DNA from: an uncultured Tropicimonas sp.
Lineage (GTDB): Bacteria > Pseudomonadota > Alphaproteobacteria > Rhodobacterales > Rhodobacteraceae
Assembly (NCBI GenBank): GCA_947497945.1
Contig: CANMIP010000027.1
Location: 31,616-95,615, forward strand
Direction: 5' to 3'
DNA length: 64,000 nt
The number at the start of each line of letters is the position of its first letter. Position 1 is the stretch's first letter. Of this stretch, positions 39,201 through 51,740 are shown piece after piece. The position numbers and the translations under genes are program-made. The notes under the pieces are model-generated. The model saw only the letters and a program-made list of their open reading frames with translations. It did no database searches and was not told the origin of the DNA.

Positions 39201-39824
39201 TCAGGTTGCGATATAGCGGTCGCGGCGGTGGTTGAAGGCGATGACGAAGTTGAGCACGACCGCGCCGAGCAGGGAATAGAGAACCACCTGCGCCGGGAAG
39301 AGAAAGGCGGCAGTGGCGAAAAGCGCGCCATCGAAGAGAAGCTGGACATAGCCGGCCGGAAAGCCCGTGCGGTCCTGGATCAGCAGCGCGGTGACACCGA
39401 GCCCGCCGAGCGAGCCCTTGTGGCGGAACAGGATCAGCAGCCCGGCGCCAACGAGACAGCCGAAGATCACCATCCCGAGCGCCGGCGTGACCTCGGCCAG
39501 GACGAGATGCCCCGGCAGCCATTCGGTGAGCAGCGACAATGCGGTGACGCAGCCCAGCGAGCGCAGGGTGAAGTTCAGGCCCATCCGGCTCCAGGCCAGC
39601 CAGTAGAATGGCAGGTTGACGACGAAGAATACCGCGCCGAAGGGCCAGCCCGTCAGGTAGGCGATGATCAGGGCCAGCCCGGCGGTCTGCCCGGTCAGGA
39701 AGCCCAGATGGGTCAGGAATTGCAGCCCGAGCGCGCAGAAGAAAACGCCGATCGAGAGCCCCTGGATGTCTTCGAGGAGCGTGTGGCGGAGCGGGTCCTG
39801 GGACGGGTCAGCAGAGTGGTGCAT
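39201..39824 (-). CDS. YitT family membrane protein
   Basis: 207-residue protein with five or six hydrophobic helices, in the YitT/DUF161 group: GFLTGQTAGLALIIAYLTGW and the FRHKGSLGGLGVTALLIQDRTG stretch (glycine-rich loop) are typical. Function not established. The following SMR gene is probably in the same operon. Confidence 0.8.
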   Translation of the reverse strand: MHHSADPSQDPLRHTLLEDIQGLSIGVFFCALGLQFLTHLGFLTGQTAGLALIIAYLTGWPFGAVFFVVNLPFYWLAWSRMGLNFTLRSLGCVTALSLLTEWLPGHLVLAEVTPALGMVIFGCLVGAGLLILFRHKGSLGGLGVTALLIQDRTGFPAGYVQLLFDGALFATAAFLFPAQVVLYSLLGAVVLNFVIAFNHRRDRYIAT

Positions 39825-39884
39825 GGCGCGCAGATGGCAAATCCGCGCGCCGAGGTCCAGAGGCGAGTTGCCTCGCCCCTTGCC

Positions 39885-40622
39885 TCACTGCATGCGCAGC
39901 GCGCCGTCGAGCCGGATCGTCTCGCCATTGAGATAGGGGCAGCCGGCGATGAAACGGACAAGTGCTGCGAATTCCGCCGGATCGCCGAGCCGCTTGGGAA
40001 AGGTGACATCCGCCGCCAGCCCGTCCTGCACCTCCTGCGGCAGGCCCATCAGCATCGGAGTCAGGAAGATCCCCGGCGCAATGGCCATGACCCGGATGCC
40101 CTCTCGCGCAAGATCGCGGGCCATCGGCAGTGAAAGCCCGGCAATGCCCGCCTTGGATGCGCCATAGGCCGCTTGTCCCTTCTGCCCGTCAAACGCGGCG
40201 ACGGAGGCCGTGTTGACGATCACCCCGCGCTCGCCATCCGCGTTGGGCGCGTTCTTCACCATCTCGGCCGCAGCCAGGCGCGCGATATTGAACGACCCGA
40301 TCAGGTTGATCGACACCGTCCTCTGGAAACCCTCGAAACTGTGCGGCCCGTCGCGGCCAAGGGTCTTTTCGCCCGTGGCGATGCCGGCGCAATTGACCAG
40401 CAGGTTGACCCCGCCCATCGCCGCCGATGCCGCCGCAACCGCTGCTTCCGCTGCTGCCGGATCGGTCACATCAACCGACTGGAAACCCGCGCCCCCGGGC
40501 GCTTCCCCTGCCCGGTCGAAAACCGTGACCGCCGCGCCCTCGCCCAGCAGCCCCTCCGCCGTCGCCCGGCCGAGACCGGAAGCGCCGCCTGTGACGATCG
40601 CCTTTACGTCCTTGATATCCAT
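39885..40622 (-). CDS. Short-chain dehydrogenase/reductase (3-hydroxyacyl-CoA dehydrogenase-like)
   Basis: 245-residue NAD(P)-dependent oxidoreductase: cofactor motif TGGASGLGRA at about residues 11-20, NNAG-like VNCAG near 91, and the catalytic YGASK pair near 152-156. Overall it resembles the type II 3-hydroxyacyl-CoA dehydrogenase (HSD10-like) subgroup, with ending NGETIRLDGALRMQ. It starts 24 bp after the PEP-mutase-like gene stop and is likely co-transcribed with it. Confidence 0.85.
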   Translation of the reverse strand: MDIKDVKAIVTGGASGLGRATAEGLLGEGAAVTVFDRAGEAPGGAGFQSVDVTDPAAAEAAVAAASAAMGGVNLLVNCAGIATGEKTLGRDGPHSFEGFQRTVSINLIGSFNIARLAAAEMVKNAPNADGERGVIVNTASVAAFDGQKGQAAYGASKAGIAGLSLPMARDLAREGIRVMAIAPGIFLTPMLMGLPQEVQDGLAADVTFPKRLGDPAEFAALVRFIAGCPYLNGETIRLDGALRMQ

Positions 40623-40646
40623 GATGTCCTCCCTCGTGGCCGACAG

Positions 40647-41492
40647 CTATTGCCCGGAAGACCCCGCCTGTCCAGCCCCGCGCGCCATGAGTTCCGCCAC
40701 CGCGCCGCCGGAAATGTCCCGCCCAAGCGCCGAGAAATCCCCCTGGCCGAACATCGCCTCGCCGGAATCATGGATCAGCCGGTGGGTCGCTCGCGCCAGC
40801 GCCGAGCCCAGCGAGATCCGCGCCACGCCGATTGCCGCGAATTCCTGTCGCGAGACGGCTGTGAATGCTCCGGCCGCCAGCGCGTTGACCGGCTTTTTCG
40901 TTGCGGCACAGATTTCGGCCAGGTCCGCCAGCGAGGCAGGCAGCGGGACATAGAGCCCATCCGCCCCCGCAGCATCGAACGCGCGCAGGCGCCGCAGCGC
41001 CTCCTCCTGCCCGTAATGGCCGTTCATGATCCCGTCCGCCCGCGCCAGCAGGAAAAAGTCGCGCGGCAGCGCGCGTGCCGCGGATGCTGCGGCCCGGATC
41101 CGCTCCACGGCGAGATCGAACCCGTAGGCCCGGTCCTCGGGGACGGCGGCATCCTCGATGGAGATCCCCGCAAGCCCGGCCTCGCAGGCCAGCCGGACCG
41201 TCTCGACGACCCCTTCGGGCGCCTCCGCGAAACCATTCTCGAAATCGCCCGAAACCGGCAGGGGCGTCGCCGCGACCAGCGTCTCGGCATGGGCCAGCGC
41301 CTCGTCGCGCGTGACCTGTCCGCCATCGGGTCGCCCCAGCGTGAAGGCATGCGCTGCCGAGGAGGTGCCGATCGCCTGTGCGCCCAGCCCGGCCAGCATC
41401 CGCGCCGAGCCGGCATCCCAGGCATTGGCGAGGATGAACGGATCGCCCCTCTTGTGAAGGGCGCGAAAGCCCGGCCCCGGATCGTGCTGCAT
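40647..41492 (-). CDS. Isocitrate lyase/PEP mutase superfamily protein
   Basis: 281-residue TIM-barrel enzyme of the PEP mutase/methylisocitrate lyase group. It begins FRALHKRGDPFILANAWDAG, then has GDFENGF, AGISIEDA and LARADG, the usual metal- and substrate-binding strands; the KKCGH loop typical of true isocitrate lyase is not present. Members include phosphonate-forming, lyase and hydrolase activities, so the reaction is undetermined. ATG 41492 is preferred since GGGGAG lies about 10 bp upstream. Confidence 0.82.
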   Translation of the reverse strand: MQHDPGPGFRALHKRGDPFILANAWDAGSARMLAGLGAQAIGTSSAAHAFTLGRPDGGQVTRDEALAHAETLVAATPLPVSGDFENGFAEAPEGVVETVRLACEAGLAGISIEDAAVPEDRAYGFDLAVERIRAAASAARALPRDFFLLARADGIMNGHYGQEEALRRLRAFDAAGADGLYVPLPASLADLAEICAATKKPVNALAAGAFTAVSRQEFAAIGVARISLGSALARATHRLIHDSGEAMFGQGDFSALGRDISGGAVAELMARGAGQAGSSGQ

Positions 41493-41559
41493 GGTCGACA
41501 TCTCCCCTGGATCATGTCCTGTCTCAAGCCCGGCCTGGCCAGCGGAGGTGGCGTCGCCG

Positions 41560-42423
41560 TCAGCTTTCGCCCGGCAGGGACCCGCTCCCGAGCGTTGCCG
41601 CCAGACTGTCCCGCACGACGTATTCGCATTCCCTGGCCAGCGCCTTGCGCCCTCCGGCATTGGTAACGGAAATCGGCGGATGGTAATAGATCTCGACCTT
41701 TCCCTGCCGCTTCTGGCGCAGGACCTTCAGGAAATGCTCCCCGAACTCCATATCGGCCCACCAGCCATAAAAGCGCGGATCCTCGCCCTCGGGCGCGCTA
41801 TAGACCAGGGTTATCGGCTGGACCTTAAACTCTTCCGCTATCGCTTCCGCGTGGAAGGACTGGAACAGGGTCGTCTTGAAGGGCAGCACCCGCAGCCCGT
41901 CCGTGCTCGTCCCCTCCGGGAAGAAGAGCAGTCGATGCCCGGCGGCCAGACGCTCTTCGAGCAGCGCGCTCTGGGCCTGTGCCTCGCGCCGGTCGCGATT
42001 GATGAAAACCGTTCCCGTTGCCCGCGCCAGCCAGCCGATCCCGGGCCAACCGGCCACTTCTGCCTTGGAGACGAAATAGATCCGATCCGAGGCATTCAGC
42101 GCGAATATGTCCAGCCAGGAGATATGGTTGGAGACCTGCGCCCCGAGTCCCTCCATTGGCTGACCGTGAACTTCGCGCCGTATCCCCATGAAAACAAACG
42201 CGGACCGGCAGACAAACCGGGTGATTGCCGGCGTCCAGGGCCGATGCATCCCGAAGATCGGCCGTTCGATCTGCCGCAGCAGCAGCAACGCGCCCAGGCA
42301 ACCGAATGTCACCAGCGCCAGCGGCAGCGCGCGCCGCAGGACCCGGAACCACTCGCCCGCGCCTTGCGGCGCATGCATTTCAGGCTCGTCTTCGGAGCGC
42401 CAGGTCGCAGCCGAACTCATCAA
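41560..42423 (-). CDS. olsA: Lysophospholipid acyltransferase, probable OlsA (ornithine lipid synthesis)
   Basis: 287-residue PlsC-family acyltransferase with an N-terminal membrane helix (PLALVTFGCLGALLLL). The H(X)4D motif is NHISWLD, and the FFPEGTSTDG block is the second family motif. Because it directly follows an OlsB-like gene with a 4-bp overlap, it most likely O-acylates lyso-ornithine lipid to ornithine lipid; some OlsA proteins also make phosphatidic acid. Confidence 0.82.
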   Translation of the reverse strand: MMSSAATWRSEDEPEMHAPQGAGEWFRVLRRALPLALVTFGCLGALLLLRQIERPIFGMHRPWTPAITRFVCRSAFVFMGIRREVHGQPMEGLGAQVSNHISWLDIFALNASDRIYFVSKAEVAGWPGIGWLARATGTVFINRDRREAQAQSALLEERLAAGHRLLFFPEGTSTDGLRVLPFKTTLFQSFHAEAIAEEFKVQPITLVYSAPEGEDPRFYGWWADMEFGEHFLKVLRQKRQGKVEIYYHPPISVTNAGGRKALARECEYVVRDSLAATLGSGSLPGES

Positions 42424-43193
42424 CGCGCCCCGGAATAGGTCGCCCGCTGCTGGGCTGTCATCCGCTCGGTATCCATGACGAGGCAGATATCGGTCGTGTT
42501 GAAGGGGTGATCGATAAAGGCGCCCTCGCCCACGAAGCCGCCCAGGCGCAGATAGGCCTTGATGAGCGCCGGAATCTGCCGCACCGCGCGCACCCGGTCG
42601 ACCTCTTCGGCGGCGAGGATGTCCATCGCGGTGAAATGCTCATCAACCGCGCGCACCCGCAGCGCTTCGGGCGCCAGGTGGGCGTGATGCAGAAAGGATA
42701 GCGGCTGCGCCAGCGCGGCCACATCGGTGCCGTGGAAACTCGCGACCCCGAAGAGCAGTTCGATCTCGCGCTCCAGCACATAATCGCCCAGCCCCTTCCA
42801 GAGCTGAAACAGCGCCGTCCCGCCGCGATAGTCGGTATGAACGCAGGACCGTCCGAGTTCCAGAAGCCGCCGCCCGGTCCGTTCCAGGGGGGCAAGCTCA
42901 TATTCACCGGCGCAATAAAATCCGCCCGCCGCCGCCGCGCGCTCGCCCGGCAGCAGCCGATAGGCTCCCACGACATGTTCCAGCGCCGTCGCGTCGCGCC
43001 GCCGGTCAACAAGGATCATATGGTCATAGAACGGGTCGAAACGGTCTCGCTCAAGCCGGGCCTCGTGATCGACAAGCGACCCATTGCCCTGCAATTCCTC
43101 GACAAACACCTCGTAGCGCAGCCGCTGCGCCCCCAGCAGGTCCTGCTCGCTCTCCGCCAGCCTGATCTCGAAATACGGCTCTTCCTGGCGCAT
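42420..43193 (-). CDS. olsB: L-ornithine N-alpha-acyltransferase OlsB
   Basis: 257-residue GNAT-type acyltransferase that adds a 3-hydroxyacyl chain to ornithine, the first step of the phosphorus-free ornithine lipids. Family blocks: AQRLRYEVFVEELQG, DHMILVD, and LELGRSCVHTDYRGG, with HHAHLAPEALR further on. Paired with olsA in one operon, it gives a complete two-step ornithine-lipid pathway. ATG 43193 gives the family length; a TTG 45 bp upstream is less likely. In other bacteria the pathway is induced by low phosphate; no Pho box is evident here. Confidence 0.85.
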   Translation of the reverse strand: MRQEEPYFEIRLAESEQDLLGAQRLRYEVFVEELQGNGSLVDHEARLERDRFDPFYDHMILVDRRRDATALEHVVGAYRLLPGERAAAAGGFYCAGEYELAPLERTGRRLLELGRSCVHTDYRGGTALFQLWKGLGDYVLEREIELLFGVASFHGTDVAALAQPLSFLHHAHLAPEALRVRAVDEHFTAMDILAAEEVDRVRAVRQIPALIKAYLRLGGFVGEGAFIDHPFNTTDICLVMDTERMTAQQRATYSGAR

Positions 43194-43352
43194 GCGCGGC
43201 TCAATCCCCCGTTTTGTCAACGAAGCGTCTTTAGGCAAAGCGGTGCGACTTGTCTACACTCCCCATTTCCAGCGGGTTGACCCGCACCAAGCCGTCGTTA
43301 GGGTTGCTGCGTTTCCCCCTTGTGTGTCGCCGCGTTCCGCGAAATCCCAGAA

Positions 43353-43538
43353 TTAGTCTTCCGGAAGAAGTCCGATGACGCGACCATCCAGCACGACCTT
43401 TCCGGCGTGTTCGAAATTGACAGTGATCCGGTGCCCTACGCGGGACTGGACCTGCCCCAGCCCCCACTCCGGCTGGTCAGGATGGCGTACGAGCATCCCG
43501 GGCTCAAGGAAGGCGTTCATGTCGATCATGCCGACCAT
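43353..43538 (-). CDS. DUF3553 domain protein
   Basis: 61-residue protein with the DUF3553 core (FLEPGMLVRHPDQPEWGLGQV, then ITVNFEHAGKVVLDG), an SH3-like/CarD-like small domain of unknown role that in alphaproteobacteria also occurs fused to UvrD-type helicases. In-frame ATGs at 43529 and 43520 are alternatives. Only 20 bp separate it from the divergently transcribed chpT. Confidence 0.8.
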   Translation of the reverse strand: MVGMIDMNAFLEPGMLVRHPDQPEWGLGQVQSRVGHRITVNFEHAGKVVLDGRVIGLLPED

Positions 43539-43558
43539 ACCGTCAGGAATCCCCCTAC

Positions 43559-44164
43559 ATGTCCAGTGACGAAACCACCGCCGTCGATCTCGCCTCTCTC
43601 ATCGGCTCGCGTATCTGCCACGACCTGATCTCGCCCATCGGCGCGATCGGCAACGGGCTGGAACTGCTGTCGATGTCCGGAGCCGGCGGGCCGGAAGTGG
43701 CTCTCATCTCCGATAGCGTCTCCAATGCCAATGCGCGGATCCGCTTCTTCCGCATTGCCTTCGGCTATGCGTCGCCTGACCAGGGCACATCTCGCTCGGA
43801 AATCACCGCGATCCTGCAGGATATCTACGGTCAGACCCGGCTGAAGGTCGAGTGGAACGTGCCGAGCGACTGCCACCGCCAGGAGGCCAAGGCCGCTTTC
43901 CTCGCCCTGCAATGCCTGGAATCCGCCCTGCCCTTCGGCGGCGATGTTTCCGTCAGCCGCGGCGACGGCGCCTGGCATTTCACGGGGCGTTCGACAAAGT
44001 TGAAATTCGACCCCGAGATCTGGGCCTGCCTGTCCGGTTCCGCGCCCTTGGCGGATCTGGACCCGAAACATGTGCATTTCGCCCTGCTGCCCGAGGCGCT
44101 GTCGCGGCTCGGGCGCACGATCACTCTGCACCAGGATGAGAGCCTGATCACACTGAGCTTCTGA
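43559..44164 (+). CDS. chpT: Histidine phosphotransferase ChpT
   Basis: 201-residue phosphotransfer protein that passes phosphate from the kinase CckA to CtrA (and CpdR), controlling motility, cell cycle and, in Rhodobacteraceae, gene transfer agent production. The phosphorylated histidine is H21 in RICHDLISPIGAI; the second half is a degenerate ATPase-like fold without ATP-binding motifs, as in the family. ATG 43559 begins the conserved N-terminus. Confidence 0.9.
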   Translation: MSSDETTAVDLASLIGSRICHDLISPIGAIGNGLELLSMSGAGGPEVALISDSVSNANARIRFFRIAFGYASPDQGTSRSEITAILQDIYGQTRLKVEWNVPSDCHRQEAKAAFLALQCLESALPFGGDVSVSRGDGAWHFTGRSTKLKFDPEIWACLSGSAPLADLDPKHVHFALLPEALSRLGRTITLHQDESLITLSF

Positions 44165-44181
44165 CCCCGGACGGCGCGCCG

Positions 44182-45435
44182 TTACGGGCGCGTCGTTCCA
44201 TCGCCGTCCACGAGATATTTGAAGCTCGTCAGTTGCGCCGCGCCCACCGGCCCGCGCGCATGCAGCTTTCCGGTGGCAATCCCGATCTCCGCCCCCATAC
44301 CGAACTCGCCGCCATCGGCAAATTGCGTCGAGGCGTTGCGCATCAGGATGGCGCTGTCGACCCGGGAGAAAAAGCGGGCTGCGGCGGCATCGTCCTCGGT
44401 CAGGATCGCCTCCGTGTGGTTGGAGCCGAACTCCCGGATGTGATCGATTGCTGCGTCAATGTTATCAACCACTTTTGCAGCGATCTTCATGTCCAGGAAC
44501 TCGGTGCCGAAATCGTCCGGAACCGCCGCGACAGAGCCCTCCAGCCCCTCGGCGCGCACCTCGACCCCGGCCGCTTTGAGATCGTTCACGATCTGCTGGC
44601 CCAATGTCGCGGCCACATCCTTGTGAACCAGCAGGCACTCGGCGGCGCCGCAAATCCCGGTCCGCCGGGTCTTGGCATTCAGAACCACCGCGCGCGCCTT
44701 CTCGGGATCGGCCGCCTTGTCGACATAGACATGGCAGATCCCCTCCAGATGGGCAAAGACCGGCACCCGCGCCTCGCGTTGCACAAGCCCGACCAGCCCC
44801 TTGCCACCGCGCGGCACGATCACGTCGATCGCCCCGGTCATGGTCAGCATCTCGCGCACGGCTTCCCGGTCCCGCGTCGGCACCAACTGGATCGACGCCT
44901 CCGGCAGGTTCGCGGCCTTCAGCCCCTCGACCAGGCAGGCGTGGATCGCGCCCGACGAATGGAAACTCTCTGATCCGCCGCGCAGGATCACCGCGTTGCC
45001 AGCCTTGAGGCACAAGGCGCCGGCATCGGCGGTCACGTTCGGCCGGCTCTCGTAGATCACCCCGATCACGCCAAGCGGCGTCCGAACGCGCCGGATATTC
45101 AGGCCCGATTCCATCTTCCACTCGGAAATCACTTCGCCAACCGGATCCGGCTGCTCCGCCACGGTCCGCAACCCGTCGACTATCCCCCGGATCCGCGCCT
45201 CGTCGAGCGCCAACCGGTCCATCATCGCCGCAGACAACCCCTTGTCCCGGCCGAATTCCAGGTCCTTGCCATTGGCCTCGATAATCTCGCCGCACCGTGC
45301 CCAGACAGCATCCGCCGCCGCGATCAGGGCCGCATGTTTCCGCTCAGCTGTGGCAAAGGCCAGTTCTGACGCGGCCGCCCGGGCTTTGGCGCCAATCTCG
45401 TTCATCACCGCGGAGATATCGGTCTGTTCCCGCAT
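44182..45435 (-). CDS. proA: Gamma-glutamyl phosphate reductase
   Basis: 417-residue enzyme of proline synthesis that reduces glutamyl-5-phosphate to glutamate-5-semialdehyde. The catalytic cysteine sits in [14 protein letters not shown], and VPRGGKGLV is the family loop. It follows proB after 144 bp that contain a terminator-like structure, so it may also have its own promoter. Confidence 0.95.
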   Translation of the reverse strand: MREQTDISAVMNEIGAKARAAASELAFATAERKHAALIAAADAVWARCGEIIEANGKDLEFGRDKGLSAAMMDRLALDEARIRGIVDGLRTVAEQPDPVGEVISEWKMESGLNIRRVRTPLGVIGVIYESRPNVTADAGALCLKAGNAVILRGGSESFHSSGAIHACLVEGLKAANLPEASIQLVPTRDREAVREMLTMTGAIDVIVPRGGKGLVGLVQREARVPVFAHLEGICHVYVDKAADPEKARAVVLNAKTRRTGICGAAECLLVHKDVAATLGQQIVNDLKAAGVEVRAEGLEGSVAAVPDDFGTEFLDMKIAAKVVDNIDAAIDHIREFGSNHTEAILTEDDAAAARFFSRVDSAILMRNASTQFADGGEFGMGAEIGIATGKLHARGPVGAAQLTSFKYLVDGDGTTRP

Positions 45436-45516
45436 GGATTTCTCCCTTTTCCGGGACCCTGCCTAGGTCAGCGGCCCCATTGTCTCAATTCAAGGTCGCG
45501 CAAAAGCGTCCTTTTT

Positions 45517-45568
45517 CCAAAAATATCCCGGGGGAGTTGCCGTTTACGGCAACGGGGGCAGCGCCCCC
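45517..45568 (-). terminator. Terminator-like double hairpin after proB
   Basis: Read on the minus strand, two stems follow the proB stop: GGGGGC-GCT-GCCCCC (45554-45568) and GTTGCCG-TAAA-CGGCAAC (45536-45553), then CTCCCCCGGGATATTTTTGG with a T-run. The CCGGGATATTTTTGG tail after GC-rich hairpins is, in my experience, a recurring 3' element in Rhodobacteraceae genomes. Confidence 0.65.
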
Positions 45569-45579
45569 TCCCGCCCCCG

Positions 45580-48784
<3,205 letters not shown>

Positions 48785-48787
48785 TTG

Positions 48788-49330
48788 TCAGAGCTTTTTA
48801 AGGTAAGTCCAGGTTGGCACATTCGCATCGCGCGCGACCGAGAATGTCTCGGCATCCCCGAGATACTGGAAGCCGGCATTGGTCAGGATGCGCGCAGAGA
48901 AGGCGTTGTCCTGGAACACCTCGGCAAAGATCGTGTCGCAGCCCTGCGGATTGTCCGCAAGCAAGGCGCCGACCGCCTCGGAGGCCAGCCCCGTGTGCCA
49001 GAAAACAGGCGCAACCCAGTAGCCGATCTCCGACTGGCGCGGCGCGTCCTCCATCTGCTTGAGCGAGATCACACCGACAACCTCGCCAAGCCCGGCCGCC
49101 GTGCCGTCCATTGCCCAGACATCTTCCTTGCGTGTCTCGGACAGGCTGCGCGTCACAAAGGCCTCGGCGGCCCCCGGCGGCAGCGGATGCGGGATCGAGC
49201 GGGTGCCGGTTGCGACCCGCTGGTCGCCGGCATAAAGCTCCAGCAATCCGATATCGGAGCGCTGAAGGGGCCGCAGCGTAACGCGCTCGGCCCGGATCAC
49301 CTGCTGTCCCGTGATAGTTTTCAACTCCAT
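48788..49330 (-). CDS. GNAT family N-acetyltransferase
   Basis: 180-residue RimJ/RimL-like acetyltransferase: VIRAERVTLRPLQRSDIGLL at the start, GYWVAPVFWHTGLASEAVGA as the acetyl-CoA-binding segment, and DNAFSARILTNAGFQYLG. ATG 49330 has a strong GGAGGAGGG site. With the adjacent two-domain protein this makes three GNAT domains in tandem, probably from local duplication. Substrate unknown. Confidence 0.85.
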   Translation of the reverse strand: MELKTITGQQVIRAERVTLRPLQRSDIGLLELYAGDQRVATGTRSIPHPLPPGAAEAFVTRSLSETRKEDVWAMDGTAAGLGEVVGVISLKQMEDAPRQSEIGYWVAPVFWHTGLASEAVGALLADNPQGCDTIFAEVFQDNAFSARILTNAGFQYLGDAETFSVARDANVPTWTYLKKL

Positions 49331-49731
49331 GTCGTTTCCCTCCTCCCGGGAACCGTTTCGGCCATGTCGGCCAATGTTCGCCCGCGTCCCCCTCCCAAGG
49401 TCCGCGTGGTATTTCGGGGCAGCCCGAAAATCATTCCACAGATGGTCGCTGCCACGGCCGCCTGCAAGACAAGGAGCGACATGTCGCCCGCCTGCAGGTT
49501 TCCAGCCGCCCATTCCAACGGTCGGATGACCAGTCTGAACAGGAAACCGGGCAATCCTGTGGCGATCGCATCCGGTTGCAGGCGAAGCTGCGACAGCTTG
49601 AAGCCCAGCCAGGTCACATGCGCCAGAGACGCCCAGATGAGCGCCCAGACCAAGGGGCGCATGCGTCGCGCGCGCGCCTTGCAGCGCAAGGGAGAGTTCC
49701 CCTCCCCACCAGGGCCGAAACCAACCTGCAT
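49321..49731 (-). CDS. Hypothetical small membrane protein
   Basis: 136-residue protein of unknown function with two hydrophobic segments (PLVWALIWASLAHVTWLGF at about 25-45 and LLVLQAAVAATICGMIFGL at about 85-105). It lies between rpmA and the first GNAT gene and overlaps the GNAT start by 10 bp. Starts at 49731 (GGAAAG adjacent), 49770 (GTG) or 49662 are all possible. Confidence 0.5.
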   Translation of the reverse strand: MQVGFGPGGEGNSPLRCKARARRMRPLVWALIWASLAHVTWLGFKLSQLRLQPDAIATGLPGFLFRLVIRPLEWAAGNLQAGDMSLLVLQAAVAATICGMIFGLPRNTTRTLGGGRGRTLADMAETVPGRRETTWS

Positions 49732-49772
49732 CTTTCCGACTGTAACCTGCTCTTGTGCTCGTTGAATCACCA

Positions 49773-49802
49773 GGGGGGACCGGCTGTCTCGCCGATCCCC
49801 CC
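49773..49802. terminator. Hairpin after rpmA
   Basis: GGGGGGACCGGC / GCCGATCCCCCC, a 12-bp stem with one mismatch and a six-base loop, 28 bp beyond the rpmA stop. Without a T-run it may be a partial terminator separating ribosomal protein genes from the downstream genes. Confidence 0.55.
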
Positions 49803-49830
49803 TGACATTTCCTTAACGTCCGGGTTCGGC

Positions 49831-50100
49831 TTACTCCGCCGCTTCCGCCACTGGAAGAACCGAGATGAAGGTTCGGCCCTTGAGGCCCTTGTGGAACTTC
49901 ACCGCGCCATCGGCCGTCGCGAAGATCGTGTGATCCTTGCCCTGGCCGACGCCCTCGCCCGGCCACCACTTGTTGCCGCGCTGGCGAACGATGATGTTGC
50001 CGGGGATGACGGCTTCGCCGCCGAACTTCTTCACACCAAGGCGACGACCGGCAGAGTCGCGACCGTTACGGGAAGAACCGCCTGCTTTTTTATGTGCCAT
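49831..50100 (-). CDS. rpmA: 50S ribosomal protein L27
   Basis: 89-residue ribosomal protein starting [20 protein letters not shown], the N-terminal tail that reaches the peptidyl-transferase centre. It follows rplU by 15 bp. Confidence 0.97.
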   Translation of the reverse strand: MAHKKAGGSSRNGRDSAGRRLGVKKFGGEAVIPGNIIVRQRGNKWWPGEGVGQGKDHTIFATADGAVKFHKGLKGRTFISVLPVAEAAE

Positions 50101-50115
50101 ATCGCTTGTCTCCTA

Positions 50116-50490
50116 TCACTCGGCGTCGGCTTGCGCCGGGGCCTTGGCAGCGCCGACGGCAGCTTTGACGCCGCTTTCGCCCGCACCGGTTTCGAGGATC
50201 TCGGTCACACGCAGCAGCGTCAGCTGCTGGCGGTGGCCACGGGTCCGCTGGGAGCCGTGCTTCCGGCGACGCTTGACGAAGGTGATCTTCTTGGCGTCCT
50301 TGATCTGGTCGATGACCTCGGCCTGCACGGCCGCACCATCGACGAGAGGCGCACCAACGGTGGCGCCAACCATCAGCACATCATTGAATTGAACGGTTTC
50401 GCCGGCGACAGCCGCCAGCTTCTCGACGCGCAGCACATCGCCTTTTTCAACGCGATATTGCTTTCCGCCGGTCTTGAGGACCGCAAACAT
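50116..50490 (-). CDS. rplU: 50S ribosomal protein L21
   Basis: 124-residue ribosomal protein beginning [20 protein letters not shown], with the [19 protein letters not shown] rRNA-binding segment. The alanine-rich C-terminal extension (about 104-124) is usual in alphaproteobacteria. AGGAAAAGGA precedes the ATG. Confidence 0.97.
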   Translation of the reverse strand: MFAVLKTGGKQYRVEKGDVLRVEKLAAVAGETVQFNDVLMVGATVGAPLVDGAAVQAEVIDQIKDAKKITFVKRRRKHGSQRTRGHRQQLTLLRVTEILETGAGESGVKAAVGAAKAPAQADAE

Positions 50491-50716
50491 GGGTCTATCC
50501 TTTTCCTTTCCGCGTCGCTTCGGTCCCCGGCTTCGGGAGTTCGCGTCGATAGGATCGACACCTCGGACAGCGCGCCCTTCAGATGGACGTAATTCGAATG
50601 ACCGTCACGGAGCACCCGATGACGGAGGCCTGCATATGAGGTAGAAAACCGCCTGCGTCAAGCCTTTGATCCCTCCGGCACCGCAGAAACCCGCGCTGCG
50701 ACGCCCGAGCCCAGGC

Positions 50717-51577
50717 TCAGAGTTCCTCACCGACGAGAAACTGCGCGGCCGCCTCTCCCATATCGTAGGAAATCACCTGGAAGAGTTCGTTGAAGGCGGA
50801 AAAAAGGTCAGCATTCAGACGCTTCCCGGCTTCGCTTTGCGAGAATTCGATATAGCTTTGCAGTTCGGCGTCGCTCAGGGGCTGGTAGGCCAGAGACAGG
50901 TAGGACATCAGCCATCGCGCGGTCTCGGTTCGGATCTCGTCCTGCTGCATCCAGATCTCGCGCAGCATCTCGCCCTCTTCGCGCATCGGTCCGAAGGCGC
51001 CGGCATTGTTCAGCCCCATCTGGAAGGCCATGTTCGCATTGAGCGCCGTGGCAACATTCGCCTCGACAAGGTCGTTCGTCTCGGCGAACTCCTCCAGGAT
51101 TTCGAGACGTTGGCCATCGCTGTCCCGCAGCTTGCCGAGGTATTCGAGGCTCGCCTCCTCCACCGCGGGTTCGAGAAATGCCTGCCGCGCAGAGATCTCC
51201 AACCGCACAATCCGGCGACCAAGAGCGCTGTCGAAGAAATCCACCAGCGGATCAATATGCCAGGGCTCGGTCGCAGCCTCCAGTTCGGCTCCAAGAATTC
51301 CCATCATGCGCTCGGACCCGTAGATCTCGGAGACAAGCTCGGGCCAACGCTCCTGCCCACGTCCGGGGAACAGTGTCGACCGGATCTCCTCCGCATGCGC
51401 CAGTCCTTCCGCGCGGATCGTTTCCACGAGATCCGGCATGTCGAGCGCATCCAGCAGCGGCGCGGTGCGTTCGGGCAACGGGGCGTCGGACACCGAGGTT
51501 CCGGCAAGGCCCTGCCCGAATATCGAAATCTGAAACAGGAGCATGAGCGCTCCGATCCGGACAAATCTGATCCGCAT
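50717..51577 (-). CDS. Exported DUF2059-like protein
   Basis: 286-residue protein with a Sec signal peptide (MRIRFVRIGALMLLFQISIF, cleavage near GLAGT) and a mostly helical acidic mature part. The C-terminal half (SYLSLAYQPLSDAELQSYIE, then FSQSEAGKRLN) fits the DUF2059 pattern of periplasmic proteins of unknown role. GGAGAC precedes ATG 51577. Confidence 0.75.
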   Translation of the reverse strand: MRIRFVRIGALMLLFQISIFGQGLAGTSVSDAPLPERTAPLLDALDMPDLVETIRAEGLAHAEEIRSTLFPGRGQERWPELVSEIYGSERMMGILGAELEAATEPWHIDPLVDFFDSALGRRIVRLEISARQAFLEPAVEEASLEYLGKLRDSDGQRLEILEEFAETNDLVEANVATALNANMAFQMGLNNAGAFGPMREEGEMLREIWMQQDEIRTETARWLMSYLSLAYQPLSDAELQSYIEFSQSEAGKRLNADLFSAFNELFQVISYDMGEAAAQFLVGEEL

Positions 51578-51740
51578 GAATGTCTCCAATCGACCGCCGC
51601 GCTTCGTTGGCGGCGCATGAATGTCAGCCGTGGCTCAATAAAGTCAATAATACGCAAACAATCCGGTTCAAGGGAACGAAAAAGACTTGCACCCCATGAG
51701 CAAGACAACTAAACCGCGCCCACCCTGACCACGGGAGCGC

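Noticed and set aside
50491..50716. Possible L21 autoregulatory leader before rplU
   Set aside because: I could not find the structure known from other groups; only a normal ribosome-binding site is clear.
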